DNA of 15,752 nucleotides from assembly GCA_046302855.1 (NCBI GenBank), contig JBKCHH010000035.1:1-15752 (forward strand), read 5' to 3'. The notes beneath the pieces were generated by a model. It ran no database searches and was not told where the DNA came from. It saw only the letters and a list, made by a program, of their open reading frames with translations. Positions 1 to 6,764 of the stretch are shown in pieces. A program made the translations under genes and the position numbers. Every line of letters begins with the position of its first letter. The first letter of the stretch is position 1. This DNA is from JBKCHH01 sp046302855. GTDB taxonomy: Bacteria > Pseudomonadota > Alphaproteobacteria > Rickettsiales > UBA8987.

Positions 1-584
1 CCTATTAAATTATCTAGCTTCTTTTGCTCTTTTTCTAGGTTTAGTTTTTTTGAGATTTTTCTGGCTTCATCACGAAGTTTTTTTAATTCATCTTCACCAG
101 ATTTTCTTAAAATAGCATCTAGTTTTTCTTCTAGTTGTTCTTTTGATAATGTTCTTGAAACTTCTGCCTTTCTTGGTCGTGAAATTCTCATGTTCTCAAG
201 AAAGCTTCTGGCAAAAGAGCTTAAAAATAACCCTTCCAAAAATGGTTTATCAGAAGGTAAAGGCTTATGTCCCTTTCTAGTTCTTATCTTAATGCCAGCA
301 AGCGCAATATCTCTTTTGCGTTCCGATATTATAAAAATACTTCCATCTGATGATGGTTTTAATTCAATTGCAGTTCTATCTGCTATTAGAGCATTTGGTA
401 TAAGCAAAGATATTATTTGCCATAAATTTCTTTTTACTATTACTTCTGGTTCATCATCTAAATTATTGGTATAAAGTTTGGGTGCAAGCTTTCTTAAATT
501 GCCAGTTTCAACGCCGTAAGCTACAGATTTTCTGTTCTGTGTGGTTGATAAGATAATTTCTGAATCTTTCGAATATTGGGGCAT
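1..584 (-). CDS. Fic family protein with N-terminal AbiEi-like region (partial, N-terminus only)
   Basis: This reading frame starts at the ATG complementary to 582-584 and stays open to the left edge, so about 194 N-terminal residues are visible. The protein begins MPQYSKDSEIILSTTQNRKS. It then shows blocks such as KLAPKLYTNNL, VIVKRNLWQIISLLIPNALI, ADRTAIELKPSSDGSIFII, PFLEGLFLSSFARSFLENM and RPRKAEVSRTLSKEQLEEKL. From memory, these match the N-terminal AbiEi-like antitoxin or winged-helix-type part of roughly 500-residue Fic proteins; the catalytic Fic motif (HPFxxGNGR) would lie outside the window. Fic enzymes usually transfer AMP or related groups to target proteins, and AbiEi-type domains repress their own promoters. 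The upstream palindrome and repeats at 597-653 fit autoregulation. No strong ribosome-binding site precedes the start. The family call rests on recalled sequence pattern; the Fic domain itself is inferred. Confidence 0.7.
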   Translation of the reverse strand, partial: MPQYSKDSEIILSTTQNRKSVAYGVETGNLRKLAPKLYTNNLDDEPEVIVKRNLWQIISLLIPNALIADRTAIELKPSSDGSIFIISERKRDIALAGIKIRTRKGHKPLPSDKPFLEGLFLSSFARSFLENMRISRPRKAEVSRTLSKEQLEEKLDAILRKSGEDELKKLRDEARKISKKLNLEKEQKKLDNLI

Positions 585-596
585 ATAAATGCTTTT

Positions 597-653
597 TTTG
601 CCATACTATAGGACAAAGCGGGCAAAATAAAGATATTTTTTGGACAAAATGGG
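597..653 (-). promoter_or_regulatory. Putative operator/promoter region of the Fic-family gene
   Basis: A 21-bp imperfect palindrome lies at 597-617, with outer arms TTTG..CAAA and inner TA..TA; 7 of 10 base pairs match. It is 13 bp upstream of the start codon at 584. On the minus strand it contains TATAGT (complement of 604-609), a possible -10 box. Overlapping and upstream are three GGRCAAA-type units at 611, 620 and 642; the first and third are 31 bp apart, about three helical turns. Palindromes and repeats over a promoter suit binding by the AbiEi-like N-terminal domain of the product. No convincing -35 box was found. Confidence 0.4.
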
Positions 654-654
654 T

Positions 655-736
655 AATTAAAAAAAGCCATAGCATCTAATCTACTTCCCCTTTAGCTTTT
701 TGGCGGAGGTTATAGGTTTTCTATGGCAATTTTAAT
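655..736. repeat. Long-loop inverted repeat around the left 20-bp direct repeat
   Basis: GCCATAG at 666-672 is the inverse of CTATGGC at 721-727, and the flanks (A-rich before, T-rich after) continue the pairing imperfectly from 655 to 736. The loop of about 48 bp contains the 20-bp copy of the DUF1003 gene end at 681-700. It may be an arm-type recombinase site, a transcript hairpin or chance; the sequence does not decide. Confidence 0.35.
681..700. repeat. Left direct repeat (attL-like): remnant of DUF1003 gene 3' end
   Basis: CTACTTCCCCTTTAGCTTTT is identical to 1717-1736. On the minus strand it reads KLKGK plus stop in the same frame as the true gene end, preceded by Ala-Lys codons where the true end has Ala-Glu. 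Bases just outside differ between the copies (T versus C on the left, T versus C on the right). Confidence 0.75.
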
Positions 737-787
737 GAAATTGGGTAGAATTTATGAAAATAAATTAGATAAACTGTCTAAATAGAT

Positions 788-1639
788 ATGAAAATTTTTA
801 TCAAACGCTTCTATGGGTTTAATCCAATTGAATGGCCAGTTGTTTCTTTCTCTCAACCGGGTAGCCTTCACTCTCTCCTTGAAAAATCGGAGGCGGGAGA
901 TTTAATGGCTTTTGTTGGAACTAAGGGAGACCAAACAAAAACAGAGCATCAAGGAAAATTGCTTGGCTTAGCAGAATTTGGACGGAAACAATTAACAAGT
1001 CGCCAGACTTTGCCACCAGAGTCATTCAGGAAAGCTGAAAAAGGACCAAATGGTGATATTAAATGGCCATATGCTTTGCTTATTACACGAGCTTGGGAAT
1101 TTACCAATAACCCACTACCTAATTTAAAAGATGTAATAGGTAGACAGTTGCCCATGTCTGCGATTGCCAATGCTATATTGCTCGAACATCACGAACAACA
1201 AAGTATTCTAGCCCTTCCTCGCAGAGAAATTAATGTTGCATTTACAAGAGCAATATTTGACGAGCGTGAAGAAATTGCAAAGATAGTGGGATCTGGAGGA
1301 ACTATGGGACCAATTCCTTCCTCTTTTACAACAGAGGTAACAAGAGATTGTTTCAAAGAAGCATTTACCTATGCATATCAATTTGGTTCGGAAAATGCAT
1401 GGAAAGTGGGGTGGGCACATAAAGCTGAAAAACGCTTAGGCGAATTAAACAAACACATTCCTTATAAAATAATTAAACAAAAGTGGGGGAATGGATTTAC
1501 TCAAAGTTGGGCATCTGCATATCAAGCGTATGCTATGGAGCAAGATATTTTTAGGCAGTTTCCTGATGCCGATAAAGAAAGAGAAATAATCTATTGTAAT
1601 AAAGATCAGATATGGAATGCATGGCTAAAATCTAGATAG
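788..1639 (+). CDS. Orphan protein with possible EVE/PUA-like N-domain and GIY-YIG (T5orf172-like) C-domain
   Basis: The product is 283 residues from ATG at 788; there is no clear Shine-Dalgarno. Residues about 37-66 (GDLMAFVGTKGD, then GKLLGLAEFGR) and 93-105 (WPYALLITRAWEF) resemble the small beta-barrel of EVE/PUA-like domains, which bind modified bases in DNA or RNA. Residues about 194-256 carry YAYQFG, KVGWA, RLGELN and AYAMEQDIF, the order seen in T5orf172/MUG113 members of the GIY-YIG nuclease superfamily (Y-Y, K-x-G, R-L, then a Glu in a helix). The inferred role is modification-dependent cleavage or defence, but both domain calls are pattern recognition and the catalytic set is incomplete by eye. 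It is the sole gene of the 681-1736 segment and is convergent with the DUF1003 gene. It could equally be a non-catalytic binding protein. Confidence 0.6.
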   Translation: MKIFIKRFYGFNPIEWPVVSFSQPGSLHSLLEKSEAGDLMAFVGTKGDQTKTEHQGKLLGLAEFGRKQLTSRQTLPPESFRKAEKGPNGDIKWPYALLITRAWEFTNNPLPNLKDVIGRQLPMSAIANAILLEHHEQQSILALPRREINVAFTRAIFDEREEIAKIVGSGGTMGPIPSSFTTEVTRDCFKEAFTYAYQFGSENAWKVGWAHKAEKRLGELNKHIPYKIIKQKWGNGFTQSWASAYQAYAMEQDIFRQFPDADKEREIIYCNKDQIWNAWLKSR

Positions 1640-1716
1640 GGTACTAATCGTAAAATTTATCAATAAAATCACCAATCAGGTTCGAAGTTTCCCCGCTCTA
1701 AGGCACTTCAAAACCC

Positions 1717-1736
1717 CTACTTCCCCTTTAGCTTTT
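1717..1736. repeat. Right direct repeat (attR-like): current 3' end of DUF1003 gene
   Basis: Identical to 681-700. On the minus strand these 20 bp encode the final EKLKGK of the DUF1003 protein and its TAG stop (complement of 1717-1719). Confidence 0.75.
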
Positions 1737-2190
1737 CAGCAATCGAGATAAGAATTTCATTTTGATATTCTAGATGGTGTAGGATGGTTTCAATTTCTTT
1801 TTCTGCCTTTATGTTAATTTCCAAATCACTCTCTGCCCTTGTTTCTTGATGCCTACCTTGAATATTTTGCCCAACCATTATAAGAGGCATTAATAAAATT
1901 TGAATTAGGTTTGAAATAAACAGCCAGAACACAAAGCCCATTGGCTTATCGAACTTTAAATGTTCTGGGGCAAGCAAATTCCAGCCAAGCCAAGCAAGGC
2001 TCCAAGAAAATATTATTAGAAAAAAACCTATAGTGCCAACCTTTCTGGTAATAAAAAGGGCAAGCTTATCAAGCCGGCTCATTTTATCTAGCAGCTCTTT
2101 ATTTACATTTCGTAGAGCTTTTCTTTGCTTTTTTAACTGTTCAAGCGAGGTAGCTTTTAGTTTTGGTTTTGGTTTCATTTTTTTACTCAT
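1717..2190 (-). CDS. DUF1003 family membrane protein
   Basis: The product is 157 residues and starts at the ATG complementary to 2188-2190, with AGAGG 7 bp upstream inside the adjacent repeat. A lysine-rich, probably cytoplasmic N-terminus (1-40) is followed by LDKLALFITRKVGTIGF and two hydrophobic segments at about 52-72 and 84-106. The segment MVGQNIQGRHQETRAESDLE (about 105-124), with IKAEKEIE following, is the most recognisable part of DUF1003: a membrane exit followed by a conserved charged helix. The C-terminal helix ends in KLKGK. No biochemical function is established for the family to my knowledge. It lies downstream of cobT on the same strand, separated by a repeat. Its last 20 bp are duplicated at 681-700. 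Confidence 0.85.
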   Translation of the reverse strand: MSKKMKPKPKLKATSLEQLKKQRKALRNVNKELLDKMSRLDKLALFITRKVGTIGFFLIIFSWSLAWLGWNLLAPEHLKFDKPMGFVFWLFISNLIQILLMPLIMVGQNIQGRHQETRAESDLEINIKAEKEIETILHHLEYQNEILISIAEKLKGK

Positions 2191-2405
2191 TTAAAGACCT
2201 CTGCATAATTCGCTTTCCCAGTCATTGCGAGCCAAAAATTTATTTTTGGCAAAGCAATCCACAAAAATGGTTTTTCTTGCAAAAAATGCCTAGAACCCAA
2301 GCCTTACATTGCTTATGGATTGCTTTGTCGCTTCGCTCCTCGCAATGACGACAAAAATAATAACGCCTAAAACTTTGCATAAAATCAATTAGGCATAGGT
2401 CTTTT
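2191..2405 (-). repeat. Intergenic palindromic repeat, copy A (cobT-DUF1003 gap)
   Basis: The whole gap is one element with imperfect inverted termini: TTAAAGACCTCTGCATAATT at 2191-2210, and its counterpart TAAAAGACCTATGCCTAATT on the minus strand at 2387-2406 (17 of 20 match). Read from cobT towards the DUF1003 gene, it begins at the cobT stop codon and ends at the DUF1003 start codon. Its last 25 bp match the last 25 bp of copy B (10653-10677) at 23 positions. It supplies AGAGG as ribosome-binding site for the DUF1003 gene. The interior differs from copy B and holds a second palindrome. Confidence 0.75.
2221..2349. repeat. Nested palindrome with GTCATTGCGAG termini
   Basis: GTCATTGCGAG at 2221-2231 is perfectly inverted as CTCGCAATGAC at 2339-2349. 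Inside, CAAAGCAATCCA (2250-2261) is inverted as TGGATTGCTTTG (2316-2327). The left arm holds its own small hairpin, CCAAAAATTTATTTTTGG at 2232-2249. The right arm has GTCGCTTCGCTCCT in its place. The GTCATTGCGAG...AAGCAATCC pattern is one I recall from intergenic repeats of Rickettsiales and other bacteria. It has no coding capacity of note and is probably a non-autonomous element. Confidence 0.7.
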
Positions 2406-4158
2406 AAAACAACTCCCCCAGTTTAAATAGCATAGTTTTTCCTAAATCATCTATATTGTTTATGGTAATGGAGTTAGAATAGTATTTTTCTACATTATGC
2501 CCAATGCCTATGGCAATTAGCTCAACCTTTTGTTGCTTTTCAATATCATTAACCACCATTTTTAAATGCTCATCTAAAAAATACTGATTATTGGCAGAAA
2601 GGGTTGAATCATCAACTGGTGCACCATCTGATATCACCATGATAATTTTTCTCTCCTCAAGCCTATGCAAAATGCGGTTATGAGCCCAAACTATCGCCTC
2701 GCCATCGATATTTTCTTTTAAAATTCCCTCCTTTAACATTAATGCCAAATTTAGCTTTGCCTTACGCCAAGGAACATTAGCATCCTTATAGATAATATGG
2801 AGCAAATCATTTAGCCTGCCCGGATTTTTAGGTGAACCCATATCTTGCCATTCTTTTCTAGATTCGCCACCACGCCAGCTTTTAGTGGTGTAGCCTAAAA
2901 TCTCAACCTTTAGCCCACAAGATTCTAAGGTTCTAGCCAAAATTTCGGCACTAACGGCGGCAATTTTTATAAATCTACCCCTCATACTGCCAGAATTATC
3001 TAGTAGAATGGTAACGACGGTATCTTTAAACTGCTTTTCAACCTCTTGCTTATAAAGGTTTGGATAGTTGGGGTCGATAATAACTTGTGAGAGTTTTTTA
3101 CTATCAATTAAGCCATCTTCGCAATTATACACCCAAGTTTTTTTGTGCTTTGCCATTAGTTTATTGTATATGCTTCTAGCAATTTTTTGCACCAAACTTT
3201 CAATGGTTTTAAGCGTTGGTTCAAGCTCGGTGCGGAGTTTTTTTAAGGTTGCAGTATCTGCCAAATCACCCGCATGGGCAATTTCATCATGCTGTTTAGT
3301 AAAGATTTTATAAACAAAGTTTGGTTGGGGAGTAAAGTTTTTAGGCTTGGTATTTTCACTTGCATCACTTTCTTCTTCTAACGAATCATCATTTTGTTCA
3401 TCTATTTCTATGGTTGATTTTGGCGGAGTGGCAGATTTTTCAGTTGAATCTTTTAACTGTAAATTTTCTTGAGTATTGTTATTGATTTTATTTTCTGCCT
3501 CTTGCAGTTCCTTCTCACCCCCTTCCATTTCTTGGGTGTTTGCCCCTTCTAGATTTTCATCATTTTCCTGTTTGATTTTTTTAAATTGCAGTTGCTTAAA
3601 AAGCTCAGTGGCAATTTTTAAAAATTCAGCTTGCGAGTTAATATTTTGCCTTAACTGTTCAATATAGGTTGCGTATTTTTCATTATTGAATCTGGCATCA
3701 CTCATTAGGCTTTCGAACACAATATTTATAAGGCTCAAGGATGAATCTCCATAATCTTCGCCATATATTTTTTTGTGCCTATAGATAAGGTTGTTTTTTA
3801 TTCCTTCAAAAAATTCTTTTCCTAATACCTGCAGGCGAACATCTTCTAAGGATTGCAAAAAGAAATTGAAAGGGGCGTTATTATTAAAGAATTTTTTTAA
3901 TGTCGCTTGATTAGAAAACTTAATTTTTAGTGCTTGAAAATCTGCCTCGGCACGGCATAAAATAATATTTTCTTTTGACAAATCTTCCGGAAAGTTAAAA
4001 TTTAACACCTTATCTTTTAAGCTAAATTTGCTTTTATTAATTGCCTCTAAATTAATTACGGGGAAATTAACTGAAAGCTCTGCATTCCCACTAATAGCAC
4101 GAAAAGATTTAGAAAGTGCGTATTTGAAATCTTCTTTATTTATCTTGTTTTTTTCCAT
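2404..4158 (-). CDS. cobT: CobT-like cobaltochelatase subunit (VWA domain)
   Basis: The product is 584 residues, about the length of alphaproteobacterial CobT. In aerobic cobalamin synthesis CobT pairs with the AAA+ ATPase CobS and with CobN to insert cobalt into hydrogenobyrinate diamide. The N-terminal half (1-190) contains FKYALSKSFRAISG and a conserved helical region. Residues about 195-285 are an acidic, Glu/Asn-rich low-complexity linker. The C-terminal half is a von Willebrand A domain with an intact MIDAS motif DNSGSM (Asp387, Ser389, Ser391) and the later ISDGAPVDD. No cobS, cobN or other cobalamin gene is in the window, so the role may be general chelatase-like remodelling, as suspected for orphan CobS/CobT pairs in Rickettsiales. 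It is divergent from polA with 11 bp between start codons. Confidence 0.9.
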   Translation of the reverse strand: MEKNKINKEDFKYALSKSFRAISGNAELSVNFPVINLEAINKSKFSLKDKVLNFNFPEDLSKENIILCRAEADFQALKIKFSNQATLKKFFNNNAPFNFFLQSLEDVRLQVLGKEFFEGIKNNLIYRHKKIYGEDYGDSSLSLINIVFESLMSDARFNNEKYATYIEQLRQNINSQAEFLKIATELFKQLQFKKIKQENDENLEGANTQEMEGGEKELQEAENKINNNTQENLQLKDSTEKSATPPKSTIEIDEQNDDSLEEESDASENTKPKNFTPQPNFVYKIFTKQHDEIAHAGDLADTATLKKLRTELEPTLKTIESLVQKIARSIYNKLMAKHKKTWVYNCEDGLIDSKKLSQVIIDPNYPNLYKQEVEKQFKDTVVTILLDNSGSMRGRFIKIAAVSAEILARTLESCGLKVEILGYTTKSWRGGESRKEWQDMGSPKNPGRLNDLLHIIYKDANVPWRKAKLNLALMLKEGILKENIDGEAIVWAHNRILHRLEERKIIMVISDGAPVDDSTLSANNQYFLDEHLKMVVNDIEKQQKVELIAIGIGHNVEKYYSNSITINNIDDLGKTMLFKLGELF

Positions 4159-4188
4159 ATAACAATTCTATGGAAAAAAAACAAAAAG
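4144..4188. promoter_or_regulatory. Inverted repeat holding both divergent start codons of cobT and polA
   Basis: CTTGTTTTTTTCCATA (4144-4159) and TATGGAAAAAAAACAA (4169-4184) form a near-perfect inverted repeat with one length difference in the T/A run. The two start codons lie in opposite arms, 11 bp apart. The core promoters therefore presumably sit inside the opposite coding sequence. The symmetry may simply reflect that both proteins begin Met-Glu-Lys with A-rich codons. Confidence 0.45.
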
Positions 4189-6764
4189 AACTAGTGCTAA
4201 TTGATGCCTACGGCTTTTTGTTTCGTGCCTATTATTCCCTTCCCCCAATGCAAAGGGCAGATGGCTTGCCCGTAGGTGGCATTTATGGCTTTTCTAACAT
4301 GTTGCTAAAGTTGCTGGAGAAAGAAAGGCTAGATAACAAATATATAGCCATAATTTTAGATAGTGGCAGAAAAACCTTTAGGAGTGAAATTTACGCCGAT
4401 TATAAGGCAAACCGCCCTGAAGCGCCAGATGATTTAAAGCCACAATTTTCTTACCTTTCTAAAGTAGCACATAGCTTTGGCATAAAATCTATAGAGGCCG
4501 TTGGTTTTGAAGCAGATGATATAATAGCAACCCTTGCTCAACAAGCAGCTGCCCAAGATTTTCAAGTAAAAATAGTTAGTTCAGATAAGGATTTAATGCA
4601 GCTTATTAACAGCAATGTGTATCTGTATGATTCCTTAAAAGAAAAGGAAATAAGAGAGCCAGAGGTGCTAGAAAAATTTGCAGTTGCTCCAAATAAGGTT
4701 CTGGAGCTTCTTTCGCTAATGGGGGATGCTTCCGATAATATTCCAGGTGTTAAGGGTGTGGGGCCAAAAACGGCTACGCAATTAATAAATCAATTTGGTA
4801 GTTTAGAAAATCTCTACCAAAACTTGAAAAATGTAGAAAACAAACGCATAAAAGAGCTGTTAGAGGTAAATAAAGATAATGCCTTTTTATCTAAAAAATT
4901 AGCAGCCTTACATTATGAAGTTCCCCTGCCAGTAAAGCTAGAGGAGCTAAAGGTTGATAATATTAACTGGGAAGGAATGCTTGGCTTTTTTCAAGAAATG
5001 GGGTTTAAGTCTTTATTTAACCGCATTGCACAAAAACATGGGGTGGCGAATAATGTTGTTTCTACAAAAAACAAAATAGCCCTAACTTTTATTGAAGATG
5101 CGGTAAAGCTAGGGTTAAAAATAAATCAGATAAAAGATTCTGATGCGTGCTATCTACTAATTGATAAAAACAACCATGCCTATTTTTTTAATGATAGGCA
5201 AGGGGTGGAGTTTCTAGTTGGCGAAAAACAACAAAGCCAAGCAAACCTATTTGAAGAAATTAAGGAAAATTTCTTAGAACTTATAGAAAATATCCTAACC
5301 GATAATAGCTATTTTCTAACCATTTATAATCAGGCAGAAATAGCTAGAAAATTTAAAATTGGTTGTGGTAGTAGCGATGATTTAAAATTAATTCTATACC
5401 TGTTAAATGGGGCAAGCAAAGATTTACCCTATGAGTTAGAATTTTTAAGTAAGGATAAGTTTTCAAGCGAAGATTTAGAAAATTTTATTGTTTTTTCCAA
5501 CCAATTAAAACAAGAATTGCTAAAAAAACAGCTAACCCCCATTTACCTAGAGCTAGATAGGCCATTTACCAAAATTTTAAACCAAATGGAGCGAAATGGC
5601 ATAGGGCTAGACCTTATCTACTTAGAAAATCTAAAAGATTATTTTACTAAAAAAATAGATGCTATTTCTAAAACCATTTATTCAAAGGCTGGCAAAGAAT
5701 TCAACATTGCCTCTAACAAACAGCTGGGCGAAGTTTTGTATGAAGATTTAAAAATTGCCACCACTACTAATAACAAAAAAAGCAAATCTGGCAATTATAT
5801 TACAGATTCAGATGTTCTTGAAGAGCTAAGCCTTGCTGGCAATAGTATAGCCGATGATATTTTGGAATTTAGAGAAATATCTAAGCTAAAAAACACCTAT
5901 GTTGATGGGCTAATTCCTTTAGTAAACCCAAAAACCAATAAGATTCACTCTAGCTTTGAAGCAACCAGCACGCTAACTGGTAGGCTTTCTTCTCATAATC
6001 CTAACCTGCAAAATATTCCTATAAAAACCCTTGAGGGAAGGAAAATTAGAAAGGCATTTATCGCCCAAAAGAATAATATATTTATTTCAGCCGATTATTC
6101 GCAAATTGAGCTAAGAATACTAGCCCACATTGCTAAAATCCCAAGCCTAATTCAGGCATTTAAGGAGAAAAAAGATATTCACAAAATTACTGCCACGCAA
6201 GTGTTTGGGGTAAAAGAAAGCCAAGTAGATGATGATTTGCGTCGCAAGGCAAAAACCATCAATTTTGGTATTATTTATGGGCAAACCGCTTATGGGCTTT
6301 CTAAACAGCTAGGCATTAGTGTGGGTGAGGCAAAAAATTATATCGACAAGTATTTTTTAGAATATCCGGGTATTAAAGAATATATGGAAAAAACCATAAA
6401 TCAGGCAAGAAAAAATGGCTTTGTTGAAACTCTGTGGGGCAGAAAATGCTACATAAAAAATATTAATTCTAAAGAAGGGGTGTTGCGAAACTTTTCTGAA
6501 CGCTCTGCCATTAACGCACCCATTCAGGGAACGGCATCTGATTTTGTAAAAAAAGCAATGATTGCGATAGATTATGAGTTTAAGAAAACCCACCAAAAAG
6601 CCAATTTAGTGCTACAAATTCATGATGAACTTATTTTTGAAGTGGAAGAAAATTTAAGTGAACTAGTAGCAAAAACCATTAAAAACAAAATGGAAAGGAT
6701 AGCCTTTTTAGATGTGCCTCTAGAGGTTAATATCTCTTTTGGTAAAGACCTAGAGGCGGTTTAG
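4170..6764 (+). CDS. polA: DNA polymerase I
   Basis: The product is 864 residues. It fills repair and lagging-strand gaps and removes RNA primers. The N-terminal 5' nuclease (1 to about 290) has LIDAYGFLFRAYY, YKANRP, GFEADDIIATLA, SSDKDLMQL and the helix-hairpin-helix GDASDNIPGVKGVGPKTA. The middle region (about 295-450) occupies the position of the 3'-5' exonuclease, but I find no DxE of ExoI, no NxKxD of ExoII (YNQAEIARKF stands there) and no YxxxD of ExoIII, so proofreading is probably absent. The polymerase part has motif A DYSQIELR (about 641), motif B RRKAKTINFGIIYG (about 690) and motif C IHDE (about 816). The family is often 900 residues or more when the exonuclease is intact. The gene is divergent from cobT and overlaps the purM stop by 4 bp. 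Confidence 0.97.
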   Translation: MEKKQKELVLIDAYGFLFRAYYSLPPMQRADGLPVGGIYGFSNMLLKLLEKERLDNKYIAIILDSGRKTFRSEIYADYKANRPEAPDDLKPQFSYLSKVAHSFGIKSIEAVGFEADDIIATLAQQAAAQDFQVKIVSSDKDLMQLINSNVYLYDSLKEKEIREPEVLEKFAVAPNKVLELLSLMGDASDNIPGVKGVGPKTATQLINQFGSLENLYQNLKNVENKRIKELLEVNKDNAFLSKKLAALHYEVPLPVKLEELKVDNINWEGMLGFFQEMGFKSLFNRIAQKHGVANNVVSTKNKIALTFIEDAVKLGLKINQIKDSDACYLLIDKNNHAYFFNDRQGVEFLVGEKQQSQANLFEEIKENFLELIENILTDNSYFLTIYNQAEIARKFKIGCGSSDDLKLILYLLNGASKDLPYELEFLSKDKFSSEDLENFIVFSNQLKQELLKKQLTPIYLELDRPFTKILNQMERNGIGLDLIYLENLKDYFTKKIDAISKTIYSKAGKEFNIASNKQLGEVLYEDLKIATTTNNKKSKSGNYITDSDVLEELSLAGNSIADDILEFREISKLKNTYVDGLIPLVNPKTNKIHSSFEATSTLTGRLSSHNPNLQNIPIKTLEGRKIRKAFIAQKNNIFISADYSQIELRILAHIAKIPSLIQAFKEKKDIHKITATQVFGVKESQVDDDLRRKAKTINFGIIYGQTAYGLSKQLGISVGEAKNYIDKYFLEYPGIKEYMEKTINQARKNGFVETLWGRKCYIKNINSKEGVLRNFSERSAINAPIQGTASDFVKKAMIAIDYEFKKTHQKANLVLQIHDELIFEVEENLSELVAKTIKNKMERIAFLDVPLEVNISFGKDLEAV

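Larger units (their letters stand above)
681..1736 (+). mobile_element. Putative ~1.04-kb single-gene insert in the 3' end of the DUF1003 gene
   Basis: The segment is bounded by two exact 20-bp direct repeats (681-700 and 1717-1736; offset 1036 bp). Each copy is, on the minus strand, the last six codons plus stop of the DUF1003 gene. The only gene inside is the 283-residue EVE-like/GIY-YIG candidate, convergent with the interrupted gene. No integrase or transposase is present, and there are no terminal inverted repeats. The architecture resembles site-specific integration into a gene 3' end in which the incoming DNA rebuilds the end. Alternatives are a local duplication, or illegitimate recombination at a short homology. 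The repeat is seen directly; mobility is inferred. Confidence 0.5.

Noticed and set aside
190..474. Plus-strand open frame of 94 codons
   Set aside because: It lies antisense to the Fic/AbiEi-like gene, which has recognisable family blocks on the minus strand; a shadow.
1660..1716. tRNA-like T-loop sequence (GGTTCGAAG) next to the right direct repeat, which would suggest a tRNA attachment site
   Set aside because: The flanking bases do not form a T-stem, and no acceptor, D or anticodon stem can be built.
2163..2348. Plus-strand 61-codon open frame
   Set aside because: It covers the start of the DUF1003 gene and the palindromic repeat; no ribosome-binding site or protein-like pattern.
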